From Trinickia soli (GTDB taxonomy: Bacteria; Pseudomonadota; Gammaproteobacteria; Burkholderiales; Burkholderiaceae): a stretch of 64,000 nt of DNA. A program made the position numbers and the translations under genes. Below the pieces are notes generated by a model that did not search any database, had not been told where the DNA came from, and was given only the letters and a program-made list of their open reading frames with translations. Location: NCBI RefSeq assembly GCF_002879855.1, contig NZ_PNYB01000007.1:124001-188000 (forward strand), read 5' to 3'. Below are positions 7,156 through 15,730 of the stretch, piece by piece (the stretch's first letter is position 1; each line of letters opens with the position of its first letter).

Positions 7156-10100
7156 TTACTTTGCAACCACGACAGGAATGCCGCGCAGCGAGCCCGCGCC
7201 TTTCGTTTCGTCGAGTGCCTGCTGAACGGCCGCACTCGTCGTCGCATCGAGCCCGATGCGCGCAGCCAGGTCTCGCTCGATACGCTTCGCGCTCGCCAGA
7301 TTGCGCAGCTTGACGTGGCCATAGCCGCGCACGCGCTGATGCAGCTCGGCGAGCTTGGTCACATCGTCGAGGTTCGCTGCGTTGAGCAGGGCGAAGGCGC
7401 GTTGCATCGTGCTCTCGTAGTCGTCGGCCAGCGCACGTTCCATACGCCGCTCGACCGTGCGGCCGAACGGATCGAGCGCCGTTGCGCGCAGCCCACGCCA
7501 CTTTGCAAGCACGCCGAGCACGGGCCACAGCCATTGCCCGAAGGTCTGCTTACGCGGCGCCTGGCCCGCTTTGGCCTTGGCGAGCGCCGGCGGCGCGAGG
7601 TTGAATTTCACGCGAAAGTCTTTGCCGGCCGTGCCTTCGAACTGCGCTTCGAGCGCTTCGCGGAAGGCCGCATCGGTATATAAGCGCGCGACCTCGTATT
7701 CGTCCTTGACGGCAAGCAGGCGATAGAACGTCGCCGCGACGGCGCGGGCGAGTTGCGCGCCCGGTACGCGGCCGTCGGCCTGCCGAGCCGCATCGACGAG
7801 CGCGCGATAGCGCTGCACGTAGCGCGGGCCGCCGTAAGCGGCAAGGCGCGCTTCGCGGTCGGCAACGAGCGCGTCGAGATCGCCGCCTTCATCGGTTCGC
7901 TCGCCCGTTGCATCTGCGCCGGGTTCGCTGCGGGCGCCGCGTGCGCCATGGCGTTCGGCCCACAGCGCTTCGAGCGCCGCGGGATCGCCCGCGGCGAGAC
8001 GGCCGACGGCGAATGCCAGCTTGTTCATCGGCACCGCGACGTTGTTCAGCTCGATGGCGCGCATGAGCGCCGCGTGCGACACGGGCACGAGCCCCAGCTG
8101 CCACGCGTAGCCGAGCATGAGGATGTTCGCGCCGATCGTGTCGCCGAGAAACTTCGCGGCCAGCGCCTGGGCGTCGCACGTCGACATGTATTCGTCGCCC
8201 GCCGCGTCGCGCATTTTGTCGATGAGCGCATCGGCGTGCAGGTTGGCGTCCGGGTCGTTGACGAACGAGGCATTCGGGATCGGATGCGTGTTGACGACGA
8301 TCCGCGTGCGGCCGTGGCGTACCGTCTGCAACGCGTCGGAGCTTGCGCCGACGACCATGTCGCAGGCAAGCAGCACGTCGGCCTGTTGCGTGTCGATACG
8401 CACCTGGTTCAGCCACTCGTCGCGCGCGGCGAAACGCACGAACGAAAGGACCGAGCCACCCTTCTGCGCAAAGCCCATGAAGTCGAGCACCGACGCACTC
8501 TTGCCTTCGAGGTGGGCTGCCATGCTGATCAGCGCGCCGACCGTCACGACGCCGGTGCCGCCCACGCCCGTCACGAGTATGTCGTACGGCGCCGCATCGA
8601 GGCCGGCGCGCGGCGCCGGCAATGCATCGACTCTGCGAGCGAGCGCCGCTTCATCGAATGCGGCGCCGGCCGCCTTCTTGAGCTTGCCGCCTTCGATCGT
8701 CACGAAGCTCGGGCAGAAGCCGTTCACGCACGAATAGTCCTTGTTGCACGACGATTGGTCGATGCGACGCTTGCGCCCGAGCGGCGTTTCCACCGGTTCG
8801 ACCGACAGGCAGTTCGACTGCACGCCGCAATCGCCGCATCCCTCGCAGACGGCCTCGTTGATGAAAAGACGTTTGTCCGGGTCGGGGAATTCGCCTTTCT
8901 TGCGGCGACGGCGCTTTTCGGCGGCGCAGGTCTGATCGTAGATGAGCACCGTCACGCCCTGCGTTTCGCGCAGTTCGCGCTGCACGGCATCGAGTTCGCG
9001 CCGGTGGTGGAATGTCGTGCCTTGCGGGAACAGCCCGTGATGGCCGTCGTACTTCTCGGGCTCGTCGGAGACGACGACGAAGCGCGAGACGCCTTCGGCC
9101 TCGACCTGACGCGCGATTTGCGGCACCGAAATGCTGCCGTCGACCGGTTGGCCGCCCGTCATCGCGACGGCGTCGTTGTAGAGAATCTTGTAGGTGATGT
9201 TCGTTTTCGCGGCTACGGCTTGCCGGATCGCGAGGATGCCCGAATGGAAATAGGTGCCGTCGCCGAGATTTTGAAAAACGTGCCTGGTCTTCGTGAACAT
9301 CGAATGCGAGGCCCAATCCACGCCTTCGCCGCCCATCTGAATGAGGCCCGTGGTGCTGCGATCCATCCACGACGCCATGAAATGACACCCGATGCCGGCA
9401 TGGGCGATGGAGCCTTCGGGCACTTTCGTCGATGTATTGTGCGGGCAGCCCGAGCAGAAGTACGGCGTGCGACGCACGGCGTCCGCGGCGTTCGAGAGGA
9501 TCTTCGGCGCGACGAGGTCGACGACGCGTTCGCGTCGATCGAGCGCGGGTTTGTGCCGTGCGAGCCACTGTGCGAAGACGGGTAGCACGCGTGAGGGGCG
9601 CAGTTCACCCAGCGACGACAGTAGCGGCGCGCCGCTCGCATCGTGCTTGCCGACGATGGTCGGGCGCGTGTCGGCTGCGCGGTTGTAGAGGTAGTCCTTG
9701 ATCTGCTGCTCGACCACGGGCCCTTTCTCTTCGATGACCAGCACTTCCGTGAGGCCTTCGACGAACGTGTCGATGCGTGTCATTTCGAGCGGGAAAGACA
9801 GCCCGACTTTATAGATGCGTACGCCCGCGGCGTCGAGGTCGGCCACCGTCAGATCGAGCCGGCGCAGGGCTTCCATGAGGTCGAGGTGGGCCTTGCCGCA
9901 GGTGACGATGCCGACGTTCGCGCGCGGACTTGCCGCGATCCACTTGTCGATGCTGTTGGTGCGGGCGAACGTGCGCACGGCGTCGAGCTTCGCCGCGAGG
10001 CGCGCTTCGATCGTGAGGCTCGGCAGATCGGGCCAGCGGTTGTGCAGGCCACCCGAGGGTGGCGCGTAATCGCTGGGAGCAGGCCAGTGCGTGGTCAGTG

Positions 10101-10776
10101 CGTCGAGATCGACGGTGGCGCCCGATTCGACCGTCTCCGAGATCGCCTTGAAGCCGACCCATGCGCCGGAAAAGCGCGACAGTGCGAAGCCATAGGTGCC
10201 GAATTCGAGCATGTCGGCGATATGCGACGGATTCACGATCGGCATGTGCCACGCCATCATCGAGAAATCGCTCTGATGCGGCATGGACGAGGAAACGCAG
10301 CCGTGATCGTCGCCGGCTACGACGAGGACGCCGCCGTGCGGCGACGAGCCGTAGGCGTTGCCGTGTTTGAGCGCATCGCCGGCGCGATCGACGCCGGGGC
10401 CTTTGCCGTACCACATGGCGAAGACGCCATCGACGGTGCGCTCGGGATCGGCTTCGACGCGCTGCGTGCCGAGCACGGCCGTGCCGCCGAGTTCTTCGTT
10501 GATGGCGGGCAGAAAGCGGACGTCGTTCGCGTCGAGCAGCTTCTTTGCTTTCCACATCTGCTGATCGACCATGCCGAGCGGCGACCCGCGATAGCCGCTG
10601 ACGAAGCCGGCCGTGTTCCAGCCGAGCGCGCGGTCGATCTCGCGCTGCATCAGCATGATGCGCACGATCGCTTGCGTCCCGGTCAGGAAAATGCGGCCGT
10701 GGGTGGCCGTCAGGTTATCGGTGAGGCGGTAGTCGGATAGGGCGGGCGCGCCGTCGATCGGCAGGCGGGCGGTCAT
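7156..10776 (-). CDS. Fused indolepyruvate ferredoxin oxidoreductase
   Basis: A 1206-residue single-chain 2-oxoacid:acceptor oxidoreductase that oxidatively decarboxylates indolepyruvate, and likely other arylpyruvates, to the acyl-CoA. The N-terminal half holds the pyrimidine-binding part and the thiamine-diphosphate motif (GDG near residue 504, Asn in 'ILYNDAVAMTGGQ'). A cysteine cluster follows near residue 640 ('CEGCGDCGVQSNC', with further Cys in 'SSCNKDYSCVNGFC') for a 4Fe-4S centre. The gamma domain begins at about 735 ('DILVTGVGGTGVVTVG'). Fusion of IorA- and IorB-like parts is the normal form in aerobic proteobacteria. AAGGAG precedes ATG 10776. It stands alone and faces a LivK-like gene. 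Confidence 0.93.
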   Translation of the reverse strand: MTARLPIDGAPALSDYRLTDNLTATHGRIFLTGTQAIVRIMLMQREIDRALGWNTAGFVSGYRGSPLGMVDQQMWKAKKLLDANDVRFLPAINEELGGTAVLGTQRVEADPERTVDGVFAMWYGKGPGVDRAGDALKHGNAYGSSPHGGVLVVAGDDHGCVSSSMPHQSDFSMMAWHMPIVNPSHIADMLEFGTYGFALSRFSGAWVGFKAISETVESGATVDLDALTTHWPAPSDYAPPSGGLHNRWPDLPSLTIEARLAAKLDAVRTFARTNSIDKWIAASPRANVGIVTCGKAHLDLMEALRRLDLTVADLDAAGVRIYKVGLSFPLEMTRIDTFVEGLTEVLVIEEKGPVVEQQIKDYLYNRAADTRPTIVGKHDASGAPLLSSLGELRPSRVLPVFAQWLARHKPALDRRERVVDLVAPKILSNAADAVRRTPYFCSGCPHNTSTKVPEGSIAHAGIGCHFMASWMDRSTTGLIQMGGEGVDWASHSMFTKTRHVFQNLGDGTYFHSGILAIRQAVAAKTNITYKILYNDAVAMTGGQPVDGSISVPQIARQVEAEGVSRFVVVSDEPEKYDGHHGLFPQGTTFHHRRELDAVQRELRETQGVTVLIYDQTCAAEKRRRRKKGEFPDPDKRLFINEAVCEGCGDCGVQSNCLSVEPVETPLGRKRRIDQSSCNKDYSCVNGFCPSFVTIEGGKLKKAAGAAFDEAALARRVDALPAPRAGLDAAPYDILVTGVGGTGVVTVGALISMAAHLEGKSASVLDFMGFAQKGGSVLSFVRFAARDEWLNQVRIDTQQADVLLACDMVVGASSDALQTVRHGRTRIVVNTHPIPNASFVNDPDANLHADALIDKMRDAAGDEYMSTCDAQALAAKFLGDTIGANILMLGYAWQLGLVPVSHAALMRAIELNNVAVPMNKLAFAVGRLAAGDPAALEALWAERHGARGARSEPGADATGERTDEGGDLDALVADREARLAAYGGPRYVQRYRALVDAARQADGRVPGAQLARAVAATFYRLLAVKDEYEVARLYTDAAFREALEAQFEGTAGKDFRVKFNLAPPALAKAKAGQAPRKQTFGQWLWPVLGVLAKWRGLRATALDPFGRTVERRMERALADDYESTMQRAFALLNAANLDDVTKLAELHQRVRGYGHVKLRNLASAKRIERDLAARIGLDATTSAAVQQALDETKGAGSLRGIPVVVAK

Positions 10777-10996
10777 GGTGGTGTCTCCTTGAGGCTCTTG
10801 TATGCCCCGTCCAAAGCGGCGACCGGCCGAAGGCGAACGACGCTCATCTGGCGCGGGGGCAGAAGGCTCTATTCTTTAGCGGCGAGGGGGGAGGATTTTT
10901 GCTATCTGATCTTGGCCAAGTCGATGGTGTGGTAGTTTGTGCGCGTCAGTGGCTGGATCGGAGAAGAAATTTTCGGCAGCTTCCGAAGGAGGAAAA

Positions 10997-11509
10997 ATGC
11001 AACGCCCCAGCTTCATCCGCAACTGGACCGAACTCGAGAATGAAGACAATGCCCACTACAAGGGCGACACCGAACTGTTGGCGATTGGCGCACCGCTCGC
11101 GGAAAAGCTCGGGCTGACGCGGATCGGCATTCACCACCTGCGCTTGCCGCCCGGACGCCGCACCTCTTACCCGCACGCGGAAAGCGCCGAAGAAGAGTTC
11201 GTCTATGTACTCGAAGGCACCCCGGACGCGTGGATCGACGGGCATCTGCATCGGCTTGCGCCAGGCGATGCTGTCGGTTTTCCGGCCGGCACCGGTATTT
11301 GCCACACGTTCATCAACAATACCGATGAGGAGGTTCGGCTCATCGTCGTCGGCGAACGACCCAAGCCGGAAAATCGCATCCGCTACCCGCGCAATGAAGC
11401 GCACGAGGCAACACGGTCCGACCGTTGGACCGATTGGCCCGGGCGCGAATTGGGTCCGCATGACGGCTTGCCCGACGTTCGACGTGAGACGGGCCGGCTG
11501 GGCGAGTAG
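10997..11509 (+). CDS. Cupin-domain protein
   Basis: A 170-residue cytosolic protein with one cupin barrel. Ligand candidates are His in 'YPHAESAEEEFVYVLEG' with the following Glu, and His in 'ICHTFIN'. The C-terminal part ends in 'RDWTDWPGREL'-like tryptophan-rich sequence ('SDRWTDWPG') found in a subgroup of uncharacterised Burkholderia cupins. AAGGAGG lies six bases before ATG 10997, an almost ideal ribosome site. It is divergent from the indolepyruvate oxidoreductase gene and convergent with KirBac. Enzymatic role unknown; a metal-dependent isomerase or dioxygenase is possible. Confidence 0.8.
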   Translation: MQRPSFIRNWTELENEDNAHYKGDTELLAIGAPLAEKLGLTRIGIHHLRLPPGRRTSYPHAESAEEEFVYVLEGTPDAWIDGHLHRLAPGDAVGFPAGTGICHTFINNTDEEVRLIVVGERPKPENRIRYPRNEAHEATRSDRWTDWPGRELGPHDGLPDVRRETGRLGE

Positions 11510-11581
11510 GTCGTACGAGTGATCGCCAGCGAGGCGATGTCCCGATGGTGCGCCCGCTTTCGTCGGTGCAATGCCTGCCGA

Positions 11582-12604
11582 CTATGGCGAATCGGCCGTC
11601 GTTGCGTGCGTTCCGTCGAGCGGCGCGACCTCGTCGAACTTCGCGTAGTCGATGTGCGTGATCCCATCCTCGTCGTCGTGCAGCAGGTCGAGGAAGCGGT
11701 GTTGCCAGCGGATGTCCTCGTGGCTCCAATTGTGGCGACCGTACATCGTCTGTGTCGTCGTCTCGTCCGCGCCCTCGATCATCAGCATCAGCGATGCTTC
11801 GCATGCGGCGAGGCTTTCCGCCGTTTCACCGTAGAGCGGGCTGCTTTCGTCGATCACATGCATGAGATTCCAGCCGAGCAGGAAGGTCGGATGCTGCTCG
11901 CGCACGAGCTTCAAATCGAGAATGCGCCAAAGCGGGTAACCTTCCGGCTTCGTTTCGTGCCGCATCAGCCGCAGCTTCGCCTTCGCTTCGACGATAAAGT
12001 TCTGGCGCGCGTTGGCCGCGCGCAGCATCAACGTCGGTTTGCCGTCGAGCGGCCGGATCACGGCATAACGGGCGAAGATGATCCGCGCACGCGGGCGCGA
12101 AAAACGCACGAAGATAAGGCCCGTCGCCAACGCAATGCTCGACATGCCTGTGAAGATTTCAAGCGTCGCGATCGCGTGCGCGTAGACGGTCTGCGGATGC
12201 ATGTCGCCGTAGCCGACGGTCGCCAGCGTTTCCACACTGAAGAAGAACGCGCCGAGGAAGCCTTGCGGCGATTGATTCGCGATCGGTGCGTGCCCGCATA
12301 AATACAGCGCGGCGAAGACGGTGTTCAGCAGGACGAAGAACGCGGCCATCGAGCCGAAGAACGCCGGCCAAGTCGCCGTCAGGGCGCGATGGTAGAGGTC
12401 GAGGCTCGTGCTGCCGGGCATGCCGTGCGTGATGACGGTGCCTGTTCCCGTGCGCAGCAGCCGGCCTCCCTTGCCGCCTGCCGCGCGCCGCTTGGGCGCC
12501 GGGCGTGCATGGGGCGAGCGGGGCACGTGCGGCGCGCCAGCGCCGGGGGACGCCGCGTGGGCGTTGGCGTGAGAGTGAACCGGGTTGTGCGTATCGGTTG
12601 CCAT
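11582..12604 (-). CDS. KirBac inward-rectifier potassium channel
   Basis: 340 residues, close to the family length of about 330. A basic, His/Pro-rich cytoplasmic N-terminus is followed by the slide helix, an outer helix around residues 80-105, the pore with selectivity filter TVGYGD near residue 131, and an inner helix at about 145-168. The last 170 residues form the cytoplasmic immunoglobulin-like domain ('AVIRPLDGKPTLMLRAANAR', 'EGADETTTQTMYGRHNW'). These are the landmarks of KirBac1.1, first studied from Burkholderia pseudomallei. It should form a tetramer that conducts potassium across the inner membrane. No regulatory subunit adjoins it. Confidence 0.95.
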   Translation of the reverse strand: MATDTHNPVHSHANAHAASPGAGAPHVPRSPHARPAPKRRAAGGKGGRLLRTGTGTVITHGMPGSTSLDLYHRALTATWPAFFGSMAAFFVLLNTVFAALYLCGHAPIANQSPQGFLGAFFFSVETLATVGYGDMHPQTVYAHAIATLEIFTGMSSIALATGLIFVRFSRPRARIIFARYAVIRPLDGKPTLMLRAANARQNFIVEAKAKLRLMRHETKPEGYPLWRILDLKLVREQHPTFLLGWNLMHVIDESSPLYGETAESLAACEASLMLMIEGADETTTQTMYGRHNWSHEDIRWQHRFLDLLHDDEDGITHIDYAKFDEVAPLDGTHATTADSP

Positions 12605-12662
12605 CGAGGCGGCCCGTCATCGTGAACGGGCGCAGCGTAGCATGCGCAGCCCGCACGCGCGA

Positions 12663-12908
12663 CTACGGAAACGCCCGGGGTTTCGGCACGCCCGCACCGC
12701 GGTCGATGTCGGCCCGCGCTTGCCGGTGCGCGGCTTCGATGGCCTCGGTGACATTGCCGTAACCGGCGTCGCCGCCGACGGTCGTCCAGCGCTGCACGGG
12801 CTTGTCTTGCTGCCGGATTTCGTACTCGGCGTCCCAGCGCGCGGCTTCGAGCTCAATGGGCCGCACATGAATCGAATAGACACCGTAAGCAAAGAGTTCT
12901 TCGGTCAT
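12663..12908 (-). CDS. Small conserved-looking protein of unknown function
   Basis: 81 residues, acidic to neutral and soluble, with no signal peptide or membrane span. ATG 12908 has GGAGG eight bases upstream, so it is preferred over an in-frame codon at 12953. The sequence has a beta-rich first half ('AYGVYSIHVRPIELEA', 'WDAEYEIRQQDKPVQRW') and a helical second half ('VTEAIEAAHRQARADID'), a layout much like the next gene downstream of it on the chromosome (12999-13220), suggesting two related small proteins. I recognise no domain. It lies 58 bases from KirBac and is read in the same direction. Confidence 0.65.
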   Translation of the reverse strand: MTEELFAYGVYSIHVRPIELEAARWDAEYEIRQQDKPVQRWTTVGGDAGYGNVTEAIEAAHRQARADIDRGAGVPKPRAFP

Positions 12909-12998
12909 CTTGAACCTCCATTCGCCGTACTGCGGCGCGCGTTCGGAACGCAAGGAAGGGCGGCGCGAACCTTGCGCGCCGCGCGGCTGCTACGTCGG

Positions 12999-13220
12999 CT
13001 ACAACTCCAGTTCGCCCAGGATCTGATGCGCGAGCGCTTTGGCTTCTTCGAGTGCCTCGGAGACGGTCGCACTCACGCCTTTGACTTCGTAGACCGTCGT
13101 CTCGGGTTCGGTCGCGTCGTCGCGGGAGAGATGGACGACGCCCTGGAACCGGCCGTCGTCGAGCTGCTGCACACCCGCCGTGGCCGTGTAGATGCCTTTC
13201 GTATAGGTGACGTCTTCCAT
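12999..13220 (-). CDS. Small protein of unknown function, similar in layout to its neighbour
   Basis: 73 residues if it starts at ATG 13220, which has GGAG at a seven-base distance; ATG 13226 two codons earlier is the alternative but sits too close to that site. The product has beta-strand-like segments ('YTATAGVQQLDDGRFQGVVHL') and a C-terminal helix ('ATVSEALEEAKALAHQILG'). That strands-then-helix pattern, and the GxxxA-type helix, match the 81-residue protein 90 bases away, so the two may be diverged paralogues of a small domain family common in Burkholderia. No function can be assigned. Confidence 0.65.
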   Translation of the reverse strand: MEDVTYTKGIYTATAGVQQLDDGRFQGVVHLSRDDATEPETTVYEVKGVSATVSEALEEAKALAHQILGELEL

Positions 13221-13361
13221 GATCATGCTCCCGTAGGGACGCGTGAATTTATCGTAGCACGCGTGTAGCGGGCGCACCCGGGCGGAGCGTTCGCGTTCGC
13301 GCTTGCGAAGCGGCCGAGCGACGCGGTCGGCCCGATCAGGCCGATCCGCATGAGCGCAGTT

Positions 13362-14312
13362 TTACTGCAGCAGTGCAACGATCTCGTCGAGCGACGGCGA
13401 ATGCGCGCCCGCGTGCCGACACGCGGCGGCACCCGCCGCCAGCGCGAACGCCAGATGGTCGAGCCAGCCGCGCTCGGGACGCTCCATCAGACTGAACAGC
13501 AGGCCGCCGATCGAGGCGTCGCCCGCGCCCACCGTATCGACCACTTCGACGCGCGGCGGCATCGCCGCGATCGTCTCGTTCGGGGCCAGCAGCGTCGCCG
13601 GACCCGAGCCGCGTGTGACGAGCACCGTGGCCGCGGGATTCATCGCGCGCAGCGTGTCCAACGCGGTGTCCTCGTCCGTGCCGAACAGACAGCGCAAGTC
13701 CTCGTCGGAAACCTTGATCAGATCGGCCAGCGAAGCCATCGTCTCGAGCATCGGGCGGTAGCCGTGCGCCATCAGATTGCGGTAGTTCGGATCGAAGCTG
13801 ATGCGCACGCCTTTCGCGCGCAAATCGGCCGCCAAGGTCGCGAGCGTGGCCGAAAGCGGAGCCCGCGCCAGACTGATGCCGCCAAAGTGCGCCCAGCGGG
13901 CCGCGCCCATCCAACCTTCGGGCAACGATTCAGGATCGAACGCGAGGTCGGCGCTCGCATCGCCAATGAAAAAATAAGCAGGCGGGTGCGTTTGATGAAC
14001 GATCGCGAGCAGCGGCGCGCGATCGATGCGCTGCAAGAAGCGCAAATCGAACCCGGCGGCCTCGCTCGCGCGCCATAGTTCATCGGAAAAACAATCGACG
14101 CCGATCGATCCGGCGAATGCCGTCGGCACGCCCAACCGCGCCATCGCACGCGCGACGTTCCAGCCAGCCCCGCCGGGGTGCGAGCGCCATTGGTCGCCGT
14201 CCATGCGAACGAGGTCGGTCAGAATGTCGCCTGCGCTGATAAACAGCGGAAAGCCGGCGCGCTCAACGCCAGTCGCGGCCGATGACGCGCTCATTGCGCT
14301 CGATGTTTGCAT
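13362..14312 (-). CDS. PfkB-family sugar kinase, probably fructokinase
   Basis: 316 residues of the ribokinase fold. Near the N-terminus 'HPGGAGWNVARAMARLG' binds the sugar, and the C-terminal signature 'DTVGAGDASIGGLL' (about residues 260-273) carries the catalytic Asp and anion hole. The bacterial fructokinase-type spacing fits. ATG 14312 lies 12 bases after the stop of the isomerase gene; a TTG at 14327 overlapping that stop is also possible. Third gene of a LacI - isomerase - kinase run on the minus strand, so it most likely phosphorylates the ketose made by the isomerase (fructose to fructose 6-phosphate if the substrate is mannose). The sugar is inferred from context. Confidence 0.88.
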   Translation of the reverse strand: MQTSSAMSASSAATGVERAGFPLFISAGDILTDLVRMDGDQWRSHPGGAGWNVARAMARLGVPTAFAGSIGVDCFSDELWRASEAAGFDLRFLQRIDRAPLLAIVHQTHPPAYFFIGDASADLAFDPESLPEGWMGAARWAHFGGISLARAPLSATLATLAADLRAKGVRISFDPNYRNLMAHGYRPMLETMASLADLIKVSDEDLRCLFGTDEDTALDTLRAMNPAATVLVTRGSGPATLLAPNETIAAMPPRVEVVDTVGAGDASIGGLLFSLMERPERGWLDHLAFALAAGAAACRHAGAHSPSLDEIVALLQ

Positions 14313-14323
14313 AGATTGTCCGT

Positions 14324-15730
14324 TCAAGCGCGATTTGCGTAATCGCCGCCGTTACCTTGTCCGTTACCGTGTGCGTGGCCGTTGCCGCGGCCGGCCGGCC
14401 GCGTCGCCGCAGCCCAGGCCTGCGCTTCTCCATTCGGCTGCGCGCTTCCATCGGCGATCGCATTCGTTTCACCGAGCGCGTTCAGCACCTCGTAGCAGGC
14501 CCCCATCGTGTGATAGTCGGTCTTGCCGGCCGGGCTCTTCTCGTCGCTGTACTTGCGGTTGTCGCACGTGAGAATGCGGTACCAGGCGCCATAGCGATGG
14601 TCGACGAAATGCGTCCAGCTATAACTCCAGAGTTCTTCGTACCAGTCCCAGAAGCGTTCGCTGCCCGTGCGATGGCCGAGCAGCGCGGCCGTCGCCAGCG
14701 TTTCCGCTTGCACCCAGAAGTACTTATCGTGATCGCAGATTTTGCCGTCGGGTCCGAAGCCGTAGCAAAGGCCGCCATGCTCGTCGTCCCAGGCATGCGT
14801 GAGCGCCGCATCGAACAGTTCGACGGCGCGTGGCAACAGCCACGGCAGCGGACGATGACGTTCGAGAATCAGCAGCAGCTTGGCCCACTCGGTTTGATGC
14901 CCCGGCTGGAAGCCCCACGGACGAAAAATGTTCGAACTGTCTTCTTCGTTGTAATGCCAGTCGACCGACCAGTCGGCATGGAAGTGTTCCCAGACCAGCC
15001 CGTGCGAGAGCTTGGCCTGGCGTTCGGTGATATTCGTGGCCACGCGCTCGGCGCGGTTGAGATAGACGAGATGCCCGGTCGCCTCGTAGGCCGCCAGCAA
15101 TGCTTCGGTCGTGTGCATATTCGCGTTCTGGCCGCGATAAGTCGACACGTGCCAGTCGGGCGTGGCTTCGTCGGCGTAGAGGCCGGCGGCGGGATCCCAG
15201 AAGCGACGCTCCATCAACTCGAACGTTTCCGCAATCTGCAGGCGCGCCTCTTCGATGCCGGCCATCGCCGCATGCGCTTGCGCCAGCAGGACGAACGCGA
15301 GGCCATAGCAATGGCGCGTGCCGTCGATCGTGCGCTTTTCCCGGTTGCGCCATTCGATCTCCCAGTCGTAGCCGCGATGCTCCGGATCCCAGTGCGCGTC
15401 GCGCAGGAAGGCAAGGCCGTGGCGCGCGTACTCGAGGTATTGCGGATCGCGAAAGTGCCGGTAGGCCATCGCGTAGTTGAACACGAAGCGGCAACTGCTC
15501 ACGAGATGGCGGGACGTGCGGTTATAGACGGAGCCGTCGTCCTTGAAATAATGGTAGAAGCCGCCCGACGGGTCGTGGACCGTCGGCGCATAGAACGCGA
15601 GCGTGTCGGCCACGTGCTCGAGCAAGAATGCGCGATCGCGAAAGTTAGCGACGGGCGGCACCATCGTATTGGTATGGACAGCGCCGAGCGCCGATCGGTT
15701 GCTTCGAGGGGCGTTGGGAAGCTTCGTCAT
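14324..15730 (-). CDS. AGE-family sugar epimerase/isomerase (N-acylglucosamine 2-epimerase superfamily, mannose-isomerase-like)
   Basis: 468 residues with the alpha6/alpha6-barrel of the AGE superfamily. Clear landmarks are 'GGFYHYFKDDGS', 'HLVSSCRFVFNYAMAYR', 'GYDWEIEWRN', 'FRPWGFQPGHQTEWAKLLL' and 'KYFWVQAETLATAALL', which contain the conserved His, Glu, Arg and Trp residues of the active-site funnel. The YihS-type aldose-ketose isomerases acting on free mannose, lyxose or similar sugars are the closest fit. About 45 C-terminal residues form a low-complexity Gly/Asn/His tail ('GRGNGHAHGNGQGNGG') that is unusual for the family. Start overlaps the LacI gene stop by four bases (ATGA), indicating translational coupling. 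Confidence 0.85.
   Translation of the reverse strand: MTKLPNAPRSNRSALGAVHTNTMVPPVANFRDRAFLLEHVADTLAFYAPTVHDPSGGFYHYFKDDGSVYNRTSRHLVSSCRFVFNYAMAYRHFRDPQYLEYARHGLAFLRDAHWDPEHRGYDWEIEWRNREKRTIDGTRHCYGLAFVLLAQAHAAMAGIEEARLQIAETFELMERRFWDPAAGLYADEATPDWHVSTYRGQNANMHTTEALLAAYEATGHLVYLNRAERVATNITERQAKLSHGLVWEHFHADWSVDWHYNEEDSSNIFRPWGFQPGHQTEWAKLLLILERHRPLPWLLPRAVELFDAALTHAWDDEHGGLCYGFGPDGKICDHDKYFWVQAETLATAALLGHRTGSERFWDWYEELWSYSWTHFVDHRYGAWYRILTCDNRKYSDEKSPAGKTDYHTMGACYEVLNALGETNAIADGSAQPNGEAQAWAAATRPAGRGNGHAHGNGQGNGGDYANRA

Noticed and set aside
7753-9585. 610-codon plus-strand frame
   Set aside because: Entirely inside the indolepyruvate oxidoreductase gene on the opposite strand; composition is that of an antisense shadow.
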